DNA of 64,000 nucleotides from Rossellomorea marisflavi (GTDB taxonomy: Bacteria > Bacillota > Bacilli > Bacillales > Bacillaceae_B): positions 197,501 through 261,500 of the forward strand of contig CP033051.1 of the NCBI GenBank assembly GCA_003667865.1, written 5' to 3'. Below are positions 42,969-52,877 of this stretch, piece by piece. The notes under the pieces were generated by a model, which saw only the letters and a program-made list of their open reading frames with translations, did not search any database and was not told the DNA's origin. Numbering within the stretch: position 1 is the stretch's first letter; each line of letters opens with the position of its first letter. Position numbers and translations under genes: made by a program.

Positions 42969-44819
42969 ATGAAAAATATAAGTGGATATATAATACTCGC
43001 ACTCCTTATCCCATTATTCTTTTATATCCTATTCTCTACTAGTTCAGAGTTTGAAAAAGTAGAAGCTCTTCACTCTGGACTAGAAGAAGCTGTTAATGTG
43101 GACAATATCGCGCTTGATAAAACAAGTCTCCTTCTTGATCAGAATGGGAACGTTTTTTCCGAAGTGAACCGTCCATTTCGTCTCTATGTTCATGATGAAA
43201 ACATCCCTCAATTTGTAAAAGATGTCATCGTTATGAGCGAAGACCAGCATTTTTATGACCACGTCGGTTTTGATGCTGGTGCGATTATGCGTGCCCTTGT
43301 GAAAAACTTAGTATTTACCCATATTCAACAAGGTGGGAGTACCATCACACAGCAACTCGCAAGAAATCTTTATTTAGGACAAGAGAAAACCTACAACAGA
43401 AAGCTTACAGAGCTATTCTATGCGTTTGAAATTGAACAAAACCTCTCAAAGGATGAGGTACTTGAGCTCTATTTAAATGTCATATACTTTAGTAATGGAG
43501 TATACGGAATTGATACCGCTTCCCAATATTATTTTCAAAAAAATGTTGGAGATCTGAATAAAGCAGAACTTGCTTTCTTAGCATCAATTCCTAACAATCC
43601 GCGAAAATATGACCCTATTGATCATTTTGACGAAACCAAAATTCGCCAAGAGCGTTTACTTGATATTCTTCAACAGAATGGGAAATTAACAGAAGAAGAA
43701 GCACTAGAAATTAAAAAAACTCCTATTAACTTAAACCTTCGCCAGCGCATAGATTCTTATCCAGATTATGCTGTCTATGTAGAAAATGAGTTAGAGGAAT
43801 TGATTGCTGTTCAAGAGGGATACAAGCTCCAACTAGAAACAGCTACCACACCTGAGGAAAAAGAAGCAATTGTGCAAACACTCCAAGAGCGTGTGGCTGA
43901 TGTGCTGAAGTCCGGTATAAAAATTCATACTGGACTGAATCCAGCTATGCAACAAAAAACGGTAAATGCCTTAAATAAGAATCTACCATATCAAGATATC
44001 CAAGCGGCAACTGTAACAATAGATAATGCTACGAGAAGAATTGTTGCGATTTCGGGTGGAAAAGACTATCAAAAATATAATTTCCATCGTGCATACCAAG
44101 CAATCAGACAGCCAGGATCGACGATTAAGCCGATTCTTGTGTACGCACCATATATTGAAACATACCAGCCTTCCATTTATGAAACAGTGAATGCAAATCA
44201 CTATTGTATCGGGAACTATTGCCCACAAAACTACGGAGGCTATCAACCGGGGAATGTGACAATGAATGAGGCATTCAAAGAATCCTACAATATTCCTGCT
44301 GTCAGATATTTAGAAAAGCTTGGTGTTACACCTGCTTTCACCTTCTTGAATGAGTTTTCCTTTAGCCGTGTAACCGAGAATGATCACAACTATGCAGCTG
44401 CTGTCGGAGGCTTTACGTACGGAATGTCACCGCTTGAATTAACAGATGCATTCACATCCTTTGTCGACGGGACATATACCCCTGCTAGAGCCATTGTAAA
44501 AGTAACAGACGGTAAGGGTAATACTCTATATGATTGGAAAGACCAGCCAAAGACAATCTGGTCAGGAAGTACCGTGGAAAAAATCAGAGCCATGATGAAT
44601 GCAACAGCACGAAACGGAACTGGCGCACCCGCTTACGTTAACACCCCGTATGTTGGAATTAAAACAGGAACAACGAACGAATACAGCGACTACTGGGTAA
44701 TGGGATTAACAAACACCTACACAACAGGCGTATGGGTCGGCTACGATATCCCACAAAACATGAAATCAATAGAACAAAATCGCCCAAGCCACCTGATCTG
44801 GAGAGACATTATGAAATAA
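42969..44819 (+). CDS. pbpD: class A penicillin-binding protein 4
   Basis: A 616-residue bifunctional peptidoglycan synthase. An N-terminal membrane anchor (7-24) is followed by a GT51 glycosyltransferase (catalytic Glu91 in SEDQHFYDHVGFD, GGSTITQQLARNLYLGQEKT) and a transpeptidase: SxxK at 384-387 (PGSTIKP), SYN at 439-441, KTGTTN near 556. Family length and the yuxJ neighbour match B. subtilis PbpD. Located outside the membrane, it polymerises and cross-links glycan. All active-site motifs are intact. Confidence 0.92.
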   Translation: MKNISGYIILALLIPLFFYILFSTSSEFEKVEALHSGLEEAVNVDNIALDKTSLLLDQNGNVFSEVNRPFRLYVHDENIPQFVKDVIVMSEDQHFYDHVGFDAGAIMRALVKNLVFTHIQQGGSTITQQLARNLYLGQEKTYNRKLTELFYAFEIEQNLSKDEVLELYLNVIYFSNGVYGIDTASQYYFQKNVGDLNKAELAFLASIPNNPRKYDPIDHFDETKIRQERLLDILQQNGKLTEEEALEIKKTPINLNLRQRIDSYPDYAVYVENELEELIAVQEGYKLQLETATTPEEKEAIVQTLQERVADVLKSGIKIHTGLNPAMQQKTVNALNKNLPYQDIQAATVTIDNATRRIVAISGGKDYQKYNFHRAYQAIRQPGSTIKPILVYAPYIETYQPSIYETVNANHYCIGNYCPQNYGGYQPGNVTMNEAFKESYNIPAVRYLEKLGVTPAFTFLNEFSFSRVTENDHNYAAAVGGFTYGMSPLELTDAFTSFVDGTYTPARAIVKVTDGKGNTLYDWKDQPKTIWSGSTVEKIRAMMNATARNGTGAPAYVNTPYVGIKTGTTNEYSDYWVMGLTNTYTTGVWVGYDIPQNMKSIEQNRPSHLIWRDIMK

Positions 44820-44826
44820 TATAGAT

Positions 44827-44873
44827 CACAAAAAGCATGCCAAATCTCATTAGTGATTGGCATGCTTTTTGTG
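44827..44873 (+). terminator. Rho-independent terminator of pbpD
   Basis: A perfect 17-bp stem (CACAAAAAGCATGCCAA and complement) starting eight bases after the stop; TTTTTGTGTTT on the 3' side. Confidence 0.88.
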
Positions 44874-44940
44874 TTTATTTCTCCTACTTAGGTCGAGATA
44901 TGCTAAAAATGTGAATGAGTAGTGCTAGAGGTTTTTCAAG

Positions 44941-45119
44941 CGGACATTTGTTCCGTTATTAGTGAGAAATACCAGGTTTTAAAGGAGGAAGCGGACATCT
45001 ATTCCGTTATTTATAAGAATCGCAGCTAAATTCATTCAAATCTAACTAAATAGCGGAACAAATGTCCGCAAACTCCCATTAAGTGATGATAATTTTGAAA
45101 ATAGCGGACTAAATGTCCG
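44941..45119. mobile_element. 179-bp four-site inverted element, copy F
   Basis: Sites at 44941, 44992 (direct), 45049 and 45100 (inverted), spacing 51-57-51, between pbpD and the DUF5366 gene. Spacer sequences are unrelated to the other copies. It ends 39 bases from the next gene's stop. Confidence 0.85.
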
Positions 45120-45158
45120 CACCACATCAACATGCTACACTATTTGCACTCACCCAGA

Positions 45159-45734
45159 CTATAACTTAACCTCAGAAATAATCGGCAAACTAGCCATAAT
45201 TCCATTATATAATTTCAGGAAAACAAAAATAACAGACAAAAACAACGATGCCCAAGTAAAAAGCTGAAAACAAATAATCCCAAACGTACTAGCCTTCGAT
45301 ATATGTGGACTAACCTTATAAATAAAAAAGATAAAATAGGCCAAAGAAGAAAGAACAAAAATCACCAATATCCCAAGAAATGATTTCAAGCTAAACACCG
45401 AAACCAAACCACCAACAAAATAAATAACCGATCCATATCGAACAAGATTCAACAGATTCCCCTCAGAATCCTTAGAAAAAAATAACATTGAAACTTCATT
45501 GATCGTCTCAGCAATCAGCTTCAAAGCAGCAAAAACCATAAAACAAACAACCATTAATAAAAATAAGATAACGAGCTTCAATTGAATATCGGAAAGAAAC
45601 TCTCTCATTCCCGGATATACTCCAATTTTCTGAAATAAATCAACGAATACCTCTACTCCATAAACTGAAAACGTCAAACTAAAAAGTAAAATTGAAAACA
45701 ACGGCAAATAGCCTGTTAAATAAGCATTCTTCAA
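45159..45734 (-). CDS. yufK: DUF5366/YufK-like membrane protein
   Basis: A 191-residue integral membrane protein with about five hydrophobic segments (around 8-28, 52-75, 98-120, 122-143 and 152-180). TTG start with AGGAG eight bases upstream. It resembles B. subtilis YufK, which lies near mrp there too; function unknown. Symbol assigned mainly from size, topology and position. Confidence 0.65.
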   Translation of the reverse strand: MKNAYLTGYLPLFSILLFSLTFSVYGVEVFVDLFQKIGVYPGMREFLSDIQLKLVILFLLMVVCFMVFAALKLIAETINEVSMLFFSKDSEGNLLNLVRYGSVIYFVGGLVSVFSLKSFLGILVIFVLSSLAYFIFFIYKVSPHISKASTFGIICFQLFTWASLFLSVIFVFLKLYNGIMASLPIISEVKL

Positions 45735-45868
45735 GATTGTCTCTCCTATTAAAATGAAAGATAACTAACAAACCCATCATACTTGTTTACACCTAGAATG
45801 AAAAGGGTAAATCCTAGTGAATACTCCCTCTAGTGTAATATTCCCCTTTTACGATCAATAAAAATAAG

Positions 45869-45905
45869 ACTAAAACGGGCTTTAGACAAAGCTCAACGTT
45901 TTAGT
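45869..45905 (-). terminator. terminator overlapping the stop of the 84-residue protein
   Basis: Arms ACTAAAACG/CGTTTTAGT with inner GGCTTT/AAAGCT pairing; minus-strand 3' side CTTATTTTTATTG. Confidence 0.65.
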
Positions 45906-46155
45906 CACTAACAGGTTGTATGATTCGAATGTATTCTCTTGAACCAAAGGGACGATGAGTTGGTCTTGTTCCCATCTGCTCGTACCCACTATTTGTGTCT
46001 GATGGGTCAAAATGGAGCTGATGGACATTGACATTTTGTATCGTTAAAGATGGATTTGGTCTATACAAATTAGCTTGATCCTTTACAGTAATAAACCAGG
46101 CTGATACAAAAATGCTCATAAAAATAACGAGAGCCGTTACGACTTTTTTCAACAT
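45901..46155 (-). CDS. small secreted or membrane-anchored hypothetical protein
   Basis: An 84-residue protein with one N-terminal hydrophobic helix (KKVVTALVIFMSIFVSAWFIT, about 3-23) and a polar C terminus (GYEQMGTRPTHRPFGSREYIRI). No lipobox Cys, so it is either a signal-anchored or secreted protein. The ATG follows GAGGTG. It is divergent from the mrp operon, a position held by yufS in B. subtilis; I cannot confirm that identity. Confidence 0.6.
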   Translation of the reverse strand: MLKKVVTALVIFMSIFVSAWFITVKDQANLYRPNPSLTIQNVNVHQLHFDPSDTNSGYEQMGTRPTHRPFGSREYIRIIQPVSD

Positions 46156-46413
46156 TTTTCATTCACCTCTATGGATAGCTTGTGCGAAAAAAAGAAATGC
46201 TATTCAATAGAGACTGATAAATTCTCATAAAAATTTTTTCCTGTAATTGACCGAGTTCTTCCTATTTAATATATTTTTCAGTTCCCTTAAAAGTAAGACC
46301 ATTTGGCATGCAAGCATGATTTTTTTACGTTATAATGCTTTTTGAGGTTTTACTTTTACACATTTATAAAAACAAATAAAAGCACGTAGTGATTTACATA
46401 AGGGGGGTTTTTG

Positions 46414-48819
46414 TTGACATTACTTCATTGGGCTATTATTTCGCCATTTTTATTTGCTATTCTAATCCCTTTTCTCTATAAAGGGCTCCGCAATATCCAT
46501 ACTGGTTGGTTTGTTTTGCTTTTACCAGTGATCTTATTTACATATTTCTTCCAATTCATCTCAATAACAAAAGAGGGAGACACTGTTCAGCAAACTGCAA
46601 ACTGGATGTCTTCATTCGGTATTAATTTTACCGCTTATGTTGACGGACTTGGACTATTGTTCGCTCTGTTAATTACGGGAATTGGATCACTAGTTGTTCT
46701 TTACTCAATTTATTATTTGGATAAAAACAAAGAACAGCTACACAACTTCTATGTGTATCTTTTAATGTTCATGGGAGCAATGTTAGGCGTTGTCTTATCA
46801 GATAACCTTATTGTTCTGTATATGTTTTGGGAGTTCACATCGATTTCTTCCTTCTTACTAATTGGGTACTGGTATCATCGAGAGCGCTCACGTTATGGTG
46901 CGCAAAAGTCCATGCTTATTACTGTTTTCGGTGGGTTATCCATGCTTGGAGGAATTATCCTTCTTTATATCATGGCAGGCACCTTCAGTATTCAACAATT
47001 AATAGCTCAAACAGATGAAATCATGAATCATGCCTTATTTATTCCAGCAATGATTTTAATTTTACTTGGGGCTTTTACAAAATCAGCACAGTTCCCTTTC
47101 CATATCTGGCTGCCAGATGCGATGGAAGCACCAACACCTGTAAGTGCGTATCTTCACTCAGCTACTATGGTAAAGGCAGGTATATACCTCGTTGCACGAA
47201 TGAGTCCAATCTTTGCAGAGTCAAGCACTTGGTTATGGCTAGTTGGGATATTTGGGATATTCACATTATTCTGGGGATCCTTCAATGCCGTCCGTCAGAA
47301 AGATTTAAAAGCGATTCTTGCTTACTCAACAATCAGTCAGCTCGGATTAATCATGTCCTTACTAGGAGTAGGAGCAGCAGCTCTACACTATGACAGTATT
47401 GATGATAATGTCTTTATGGTTGCTACAGTGGCTGCAGTCTTTCACTTAATCAATCATGCAACCTTTAAAGGTAGCCTGTTCATGGTGGTAGGAATTGTTG
47501 ACCATGAAACAGGCACAAGAGATATTCGTAAACTAGGCGGATTAATGAACTTTATGCCAATTACGTTTACGATTGCAATAATCGGTGCCTTTTCAATGGC
47601 TGGTTTACCACCATTTAATGGATTCCTGAGTAAAGAAATGTTCTTTACCGGTATGGTTCGAATCCTAGAATTTGATCTCTTTAACTTAGATACACTTGGC
47701 TTTGTGTTTCCAGTACTAGCTTGGATCGGTAGTGTATTTACCTTTATTTATAGCATGGTGCTTGTATTTAAGACCTTTACAGGCAAGCATCAACCAGAGA
47801 AGCTAGAAAAAACACCACATGAAGCTCCAATTGGGATGCTAATTCCACCAATTATATTAGCTTCACTTGTTGTTATTTTTGGGTTCTTCCCAAATATTCT
47901 TTCTGAAAGAATTATAAAGCCAGTAGTAACAGCAATTTTACCAAGCCTACTTAGCGATGGTGCTGTTTATGATGTTGATATCTACTTCTGGCACGGACCA
48001 ACTGTCGAACTCTTTATGACGATAGGAGTTATATTATTTGGGGTATTACTGTACGTACTATTACCAAAGTGGCAAAAAATTTATGGCCTGTTCTCTGAAC
48101 GGTTCACTCTCAATGCCTTATATGATAAGATATTAGATTTCTTTCCTAAGGCGTCGTATACAATTACTAGAGGCTATATGACAGGCTCTATTAGAAGCTA
48201 TCTCTTATATATTTTCACATTTGCGATCATCATCCTGCTTTCCACTCTTTGGATTAAGGATGCGTTTGCGATTAATACAGAAGATGTGGCACCAATAGGG
48301 ATCTATGAGATCGCGATTGCATTGATTCTTGTTATAGGTGCTGTTACAACGGTATTAGCAAAATCACGCTTAACAGCCATTATCGCTTTGGGTACTGTAG
48401 GCTATACCGTTGCATTATTTTTCGTATTATTCCGTGCACCAGATTTGGCATTAACACAGCTAGTAATTGAAACGGTATCTGTATCTTTATTCCTGCTTTG
48501 CTTCTACCATCTTCCAAAGCTAAGCAGACATGAGGAACGAGTTTCATTCCGCTTAGGAAATGCATTGGTTGCGATTGGTGTTGGAGCAACGGTTACACTC
48601 TTTGCCATTTCAAGCTATAGCACTAAATTATTTGAGTCCATTTCTGAGTATCATATTGAAAATGTGTATGAGAAAGCTGGCGGTAAAAATATGGTTAACG
48701 TTATTCTCGTTGATTTCCGTGGCTTCGATACCTTATTTGAGATATGTGTACTTGGGATTGCTGCACTTGGAATATTCGCCATGATTAAACTTCGATTAAC
48801 AAGGAGGAATGAAGGATGA
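46414..48819 (+). CDS. mrpA: Mrp Na+/H+ antiporter subunit A
   Basis: An approximately 801-residue NuoL-like subunit with MbhD/MbhE-type C-terminal extension. Hallmarks: DGLGLLFALLITGIGSLVVLYS, MFWEFTSISSFLLIGYWY, FPFHIWLPDAMEAPTPVSAYLHSATMVKAG, GLPPFNGFLSKEMFF and C-terminal RAPDLALTQLVIETVSVSLFLLCFYHLPK. TTG 46414 is six bases after GGGGGG; TTG 46411 is only three away. A perfect TATAAT lies at 46331. MrpA starts the seven-gene operon whose products form one complex exporting Na+ for H+, needed for alkali and salt tolerance. It overlaps mrpB by ATGA. Confidence 0.95.
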   Translation: MTLLHWAIISPFLFAILIPFLYKGLRNIHTGWFVLLLPVILFTYFFQFISITKEGDTVQQTANWMSSFGINFTAYVDGLGLLFALLITGIGSLVVLYSIYYLDKNKEQLHNFYVYLLMFMGAMLGVVLSDNLIVLYMFWEFTSISSFLLIGYWYHRERSRYGAQKSMLITVFGGLSMLGGIILLYIMAGTFSIQQLIAQTDEIMNHALFIPAMILILLGAFTKSAQFPFHIWLPDAMEAPTPVSAYLHSATMVKAGIYLVARMSPIFAESSTWLWLVGIFGIFTLFWGSFNAVRQKDLKAILAYSTISQLGLIMSLLGVGAAALHYDSIDDNVFMVATVAAVFHLINHATFKGSLFMVVGIVDHETGTRDIRKLGGLMNFMPITFTIAIIGAFSMAGLPPFNGFLSKEMFFTGMVRILEFDLFNLDTLGFVFPVLAWIGSVFTFIYSMVLVFKTFTGKHQPEKLEKTPHEAPIGMLIPPIILASLVVIFGFFPNILSERIIKPVVTAILPSLLSDGAVYDVDIYFWHGPTVELFMTIGVILFGVLLYVLLPKWQKIYGLFSERFTLNALYDKILDFFPKASYTITRGYMTGSIRSYLLYIFTFAIIILLSTLWIKDAFAINTEDVAPIGIYEIAIALILVIGAVTTVLAKSRLTAIIALGTVGYTVALFFVLFRAPDLALTQLVIETVSVSLFLLCFYHLPKLSRHEERVSFRLGNALVAIGVGATVTLFAISSYSTKLFESISEYHIENVYEKAGGKNMVNVILVDFRGFDTLFEICVLGIAALGIFAMIKLRLTRRNEG

Positions 48820-49238
48820 AAACAAATGATGTAATTTTTCAAACCGTCACAAAAATTGTTGCCTTCGTTGTCATCCTGTTTTCAATCCAAATCTTCTTTG
48901 CAGGACATTATACTCCTGGCGGCGGATTTATTGGAGGTTTAATGACTTCTGCGGCACTTGTTTTACTATTACTTGCGTTTGATATTAAAACGGTACAAAA
49001 AATCATTCCTTTTGATTTTAAAGTAATTATAGCCATCGGATTGTTTTTAGCAGTTGGAACAGGGGCAGGTGCTCTCCTTTTTGATGTCCCTTTCCTTACT
49101 CATGCCTATGAATATTTCCAGCTTCCGCTTCTAGGGAAGACGTCTCTTCATACTGCTGTTATCTTTGATACCGGTGTGTACCTTGTTGTTATCGGTGTAA
49201 CGATGGTCATTATTCAAACGATTGGGGTGAGCGAATAA
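48816..49238 (+). CDS. mrpB: Mrp antiporter subunit B
   Basis: A 140-residue, four-TM MnhB-family subunit ([62 protein letters not shown]). The start ATG shares ATGA with the mrpA stop and the stop TAA shares its last A with the mrpC ATG, so translation is coupled on both sides. Confidence 0.95.
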   Translation: MKTNDVIFQTVTKIVAFVVILFSIQIFFAGHYTPGGGFIGGLMTSAALVLLLLAFDIKTVQKIIPFDFKVIIAIGLFLAVGTGAGALLFDVPFLTHAYEYFQLPLLGKTSLHTAVIFDTGVYLVVIGVTMVIIQTIGVSE

Positions 49239-49579
49239 TGGAAATATTAATGGCTTTTGTCGTTGGAATTGTTATTACGTGCGCGGTATATCTAATGCTT
49301 TCAAAAAGCTTAATTCGAATTATTATTGGTACAGGACTTTTAAGTCATGGTGCTCATTTACTTCTGTTATCCATTAGTGGCCTTAAAGGTGGAGCTGCAC
49401 CACTACTTGGAGAACATGCAGATTCTTATGTTGATCCACTTCCTCAAGCGTTAATATTAACGGCAATCGTTATTAGCTTTGGGGTTACGGCATTTTTCCT
49501 AGTTGTCGCTTACAGAGCTTATCAGGAGCTAGGTACAGATAATATGGAATTAATGAGAGGAAACGAAGGAAATGACTAA
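49238..49579 (+). CDS. mrpC: Mrp antiporter subunit C
   Basis: A 113-residue NuoK-like subunit with three membrane helices ([63 protein letters not shown]). It follows mrpB with a one-base overlap and overlaps mrpD by eight bases. Confidence 0.95.
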   Translation: MEILMAFVVGIVITCAVYLMLSKSLIRIIIGTGLLSHGAHLLLLSISGLKGGAAPLLGEHADSYVDPLPQALILTAIVISFGVTAFFLVVAYRAYQELGTDNMELMRGNEGND

Positions 49580-51053
49580 TTTATTAATACTACCACTGTT
49601 AATTCCATTGTTTACAGCAATCTTATTAATGGTGATACCAAAGCATATAAAAGCCCAAAGAGTCATTGCCGTTATTTCAACAGCGATGACGATACTTGCA
49701 GCACTCATTCTTGTTTTTACCATTCGGGCAGAGGGGATACAAACACTTGACCTCGGAAGCTGGGAAGCTCCGTTCGGAATCACACTTGTGTCAGATATGT
49801 TTTCTGCTCTGCTTGTTACAACAACAAGTATCATTACATTAATTGTTACTATTTACTCCTTCCGTTCAATTGGGTTTGAGAGAGAGCGATTTTACTACTA
49901 TCCCATCGTTCAGTTTTTATTAGTAGGGGTAAACGGGGCGTTCACAACAGGAGACATATTTAACCTATTTGTTTTCTTTGAAGTAATGTTAATGTCCTCA
50001 TATGTTTTACTAGTACTTGGAGGCACAAAAATCCAGTTAAGAGAGTCGATTAAATATCTTCTGGTAAATATTATTTCATCAGCCTTATTTGTTATTACAG
50101 TTGCTTATTTATACTCAGTAGTCGGAACATTAAATATGGCAGATATTTCTGTGAAAATAGCTGAAGTAGGACAGCCTGGAATCCTTACAGCTATTGCTGT
50201 ATTATTCTTAATCGTATTCGGACTTAAAGGAGCCATTTTTCCTTTATACTTCTGGTTACCAGGATCGTACTATGCACCACCAGTACCAATCTTAGCACTG
50301 TTTGGAGCTTTATTAACAAAGGTTGGGGTCTACTCTATTATTCGAACCTATACGCTATTCTTTTATCATGACACTGGGTTTACGCATACGATCCTTGGGG
50401 TGTTAGCGATATTAACCATTATCGTTGGTTGTATTGGTGCGGTAGCGTATTCGGATGTTAAGAAGATTATCATCTACAATATCATTATTGCGGTTGGTGT
50501 CATTCTGTTTGGTGTTTCTGTAATGTCTCCAGACTCACTTGAAGGAGCCGTATATTATTTAATACACGATATGCTTATTAAAGCCGCTCTGTTTTTATTA
50601 GTCGGTATTATGATTGCGATAACGGGAACAACAGACATACGAAAAATGGGTGGATTAATTAAAGAATACCCTTGGCTTGGCTGGACATTCTTTATTGCTG
50701 CACTGTCACTAGCAGGTATCCCACCACTTAGTGGATTTGTCGGAAAGCTCCTTATCTTAAGAGGAAGCTTTGCAAGTGAGGAATATATCGGGGCAGCTGT
50801 TGTCCTTATTTCAAGCTTAATTGTTTTATATTCCGTTATGAAAATATTCTTAAATGCCATTTGGGGTACGCCACAAGAATACACAGGTGCTTCAAAAAAC
50901 AAAGCAAAATACTTATGGATGACATCTAGTCTGTTAGTTCTTTTAGCCGTTTTTTATGGATTTGGAGCAGACGTGATACGACCATTTATATCACAAGCAT
51001 CCGAAGTATTAATCAATCCTGAGCTTTATATTGAAGCCGTGTTAAAGGAGTAA
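49572..51053 (+). CDS. mrpD: Mrp antiporter subunit D
   Basis: A 493-residue NuoN/NuoM-like proton-pumping-type subunit with about 14 membrane helices. Family marks: [22 protein letters not shown] (conserved Glu), [21 protein letters not shown] (conserved Lys), [31 protein letters not shown]. Preceded by GAAGGA inside mrpC. Confidence 0.95.
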   Translation: MTNLLILPLLIPLFTAILLMVIPKHIKAQRVIAVISTAMTILAALILVFTIRAEGIQTLDLGSWEAPFGITLVSDMFSALLVTTTSIITLIVTIYSFRSIGFERERFYYYPIVQFLLVGVNGAFTTGDIFNLFVFFEVMLMSSYVLLVLGGTKIQLRESIKYLLVNIISSALFVITVAYLYSVVGTLNMADISVKIAEVGQPGILTAIAVLFLIVFGLKGAIFPLYFWLPGSYYAPPVPILALFGALLTKVGVYSIIRTYTLFFYHDTGFTHTILGVLAILTIIVGCIGAVAYSDVKKIIIYNIIIAVGVILFGVSVMSPDSLEGAVYYLIHDMLIKAALFLLVGIMIAITGTTDIRKMGGLIKEYPWLGWTFFIAALSLAGIPPLSGFVGKLLILRGSFASEEYIGAAVVLISSLIVLYSVMKIFLNAIWGTPQEYTGASKNKAKYLWMTSSLLVLLAVFYGFGADVIRPFISQASEVLINPELYIEAVLKE

Positions 51054-51059
51054 TGTAAA

Positions 51060-51536
51060 ATGGCCTTTCAAATATTATTAAACTTTTTTCTAGCATTTGT
51101 ATGGATGTTTCTTTCCGTTTCCTTTACTTCTACTACATTTATTATTGGCTATTTATTAGGATTACTGGTCATTTTTGCGATGAGAAGATTCTTTCCTTCT
51201 CGTTTCTATTTAGTAAAAGTATACGCGGCAATCAGCTTATTTTTGCTTTTCATGAAGGAATTAATTTTATCCAACATTGCCGTACTAAAAACAATTTTAA
51301 AACCGAAGCTAGATATTAAACCTGGTATCTTTGCGCTTCCGACAGATTTAAAATCAGATTGGGAAATTACACTGCTGGCAAATTTGATTACACTAACACC
51401 AGGAACCCTTGTTGTAGATATCTCTTATGACAACAAAATCTTGTATATTCACTCTATTGATCTTCCAAGTGTCGATGATGCCATAGATGACATAAAGAAC
51501 ACATTTGAAAAAGCAATCAAGGAGGTGAGCCGCTAA
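51060..51536 (+). CDS. mrpE: Mrp antiporter subunit E
   Basis: A 158-residue subunit with two to three N-terminal membrane segments (about 3-22, 24-43, 58-75) and a C-terminal soluble part containing LANLITLTPGTLVVDIS, the MnhE signature. AAGGAG spans the mrpD stop. It ends in a one-base overlap with mrpF. Confidence 0.94.
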   Translation: MAFQILLNFFLAFVWMFLSVSFTSTTFIIGYLLGLLVIFAMRRFFPSRFYLVKVYAAISLFLLFMKELILSNIAVLKTILKPKLDIKPGIFALPTDLKSDWEITLLANLITLTPGTLVVDISYDNKILYIHSIDLPSVDDAIDDIKNTFEKAIKEVSR

Positions 51537-51823
51537 TGTTAGGAACCATTATACAACTATCATTATTACTAGTTTCCCTTTCCATGGTAGCCTTCGTGTA
51601 TCGTGTTGTAAAAGGCCCTTCAACTCCTGACAGAGTGGTTGCCCTTGACGCTATTGGTATTGGACTTGTAGCCATTGTTGCACTTATTTCGATGGTGATC
51701 GATACATTTGCATTTCTTGAAGTCATCTTATTGCTTGGAATCCTTGCCTTTTTAGGTACTGTTGCCTTCTCCAAGTTCATTGAGAAAGGGGAGATTATTG
51801 AACGTGATAGAGAGCATCATTAG
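51536..51823 (+). CDS. mrpF: Mrp antiporter subunit F
   Basis: A 95-residue three-helix subunit (MVAFVYRVVKGPSTPDRVVALDAIG is the MnhF signature; then VAIVALISMVIDTFAFLEVILLLGILAFLGTVAFSKF). GGAGGTG precedes the ATG within mrpE. It overlaps the likely mrpG start by 20 bases. Confidence 0.94.
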   Translation: MLGTIIQLSLLLVSLSMVAFVYRVVKGPSTPDRVVALDAIGIGLVAIVALISMVIDTFAFLEVILLLGILAFLGTVAFSKFIEKGEIIERDREHH

Positions 51824-52181
51824 ATTTCTCATTGGTTTTTTCTTGTTGTTCGGAGCCCTTTTGACCGTTGTCACCGCTGTTGGTCTTCTCCGTCTCCCTG
51901 ATGTATATACGCGAAATCACGCAGCATCAAAGAGTGCTACTCTTGGAGTTATGTCGATCTTATTAGGTACGTTTCTGTATTTCTATTTAGAGCACGGACA
52001 CTTTAACTCACGACTCATATTAGCGATTGCCTTTATCTTTGTAACAGCACCCGTTGCAGGTCACCTTATTTCACGTGCAGCCTACAACTCTGGTGTAAAG
52101 CTATGGGATAAAAGTGTTCAAGACGATTTAAAGTACAAAGTACCTTATGAAAAATCAAAAGCTGTTGAAAACGAAGAATAA
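51804..52181 (+). CDS. mrpG: Mrp antiporter subunit G
   Basis: A 125-residue subunit with three membrane helices; signature LLRLPDVYTRNHAASKSATLGVMSILLGTFLYFYL and TAPVAGHLISRAAYNSGVKLWD. GTG 51804 gives the B. subtilis MrpG length with GGGGAG ten bases upstream; the frame is open further upstream inside mrpF. Last gene of the operon, followed by a strong terminator. Confidence 0.92.
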   Translation: MIESIIRFLIGFFLLFGALLTVVTAVGLLRLPDVYTRNHAASKSATLGVMSILLGTFLYFYLEHGHFNSRLILAIAFIFVTAPVAGHLISRAAYNSGVKLWDKSVQDDLKYKVPYEKSKAVENEE

Positions 52182-52187
52182 ACGTTA

Positions 52188-52233
52188 AAAGAGCTAGTGC
52201 CTTATTTATCACTAATTAAGGCACTAGCTCTTT
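52188..52233. terminator. bidirectional terminator between mrpG and yuxO
   Basis: A 17-bp perfect stem (AAAGAGCTAGTGCCTTA and complement) with a 12-base loop, followed by CTATTTTTTATT. Confidence 0.88.
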
Positions 52234-52240
52234 CTATTTT

Positions 52241-52621
52241 TTATTTTTTTGCGACGACTGCAACCGTACATCTTGATATACAGATCAATTGGTCGGATTC
52301 ATCCTTAATTCGAATATCCCACACCATTGTCGTTCTCCCTTTATGTACGACCTCTCCAACTGCTGTTACGACACCATCCTGCTTGGATTTAATATGATTA
52401 GCATTAATCTCTAAACCAAAACAGATTTCTTTATCCAAATCAATTAGATTAGCAGTCCCTACACTCGCAACCGTTTCAGCTAGAGCTACAGATGCCCCAC
52501 CATGTAAGTATCCATAAGGCTGTCTTGTTCGATCATCTACAGGCATTGTCGCAACAACTCTACCCTCTTCCATTTCTTTTAGCTCAATCCCCAGTGATGT
52601 TAATAGTGTATTCTCCCTCAT
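52241..52621 (-). CDS. yuxO: PaaI-family hotdog thioesterase YuxO
   Basis: A 126-residue hotdog-fold acyl-CoA thioesterase. The conserved PYGYLHGGASVALAETVASVG carries the catalytic HGG...E pattern, and LEINANHIKSKQDG is the second family block. The closest functional group hydrolyses aromatic or 1,4-dihydroxynaphthoyl-CoA esters. ATG follows AGAGGGGG. It lies just after mrp as in B. subtilis; the ComQXPA genes that follow there are absent here. Confidence 0.88.
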   Translation of the reverse strand: MRENTLLTSLGIELKEMEEGRVVATMPVDDRTRQPYGYLHGGASVALAETVASVGTANLIDLDKEICFGLEINANHIKSKQDGVVTAVGEVVHKGRTTMVWDIRIKDESDQLICISRCTVAVVAKK

Positions 52622-52824
52622 ATTCGTTCCCCCTCTTTTTTCATATGTTGTTCAATTCTTTATTGCATCTGTAAAATCCTTTTTAAAATTACCGTTCATT
52701 TCACTGATATCATTTTCTAGAAGCTACATGTCAACTATATGGTGTCAATCTGACGATACCTTATACTTAAATTCTGCATCCTTTAAAAAAGCAAATCAAA
52801 TTTCACGTCTTACGAACAAATACG

Positions 52825-52855
52825 AATAACACCCCTTTTATCTAGGGGTGTTATT
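52825..52855 (-). terminator. terminator of the 3-hydroxyacyl-CoA dehydrogenase gene
   Basis: Perfect arms AATAACACCCCT/AGGGGTGTTATT; minus-strand 3' side is only moderately T-rich (ATTCGTATTTG). Confidence 0.7.
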
Positions 52856-52877
52856 AGAATATGCTATTACAAGTGTT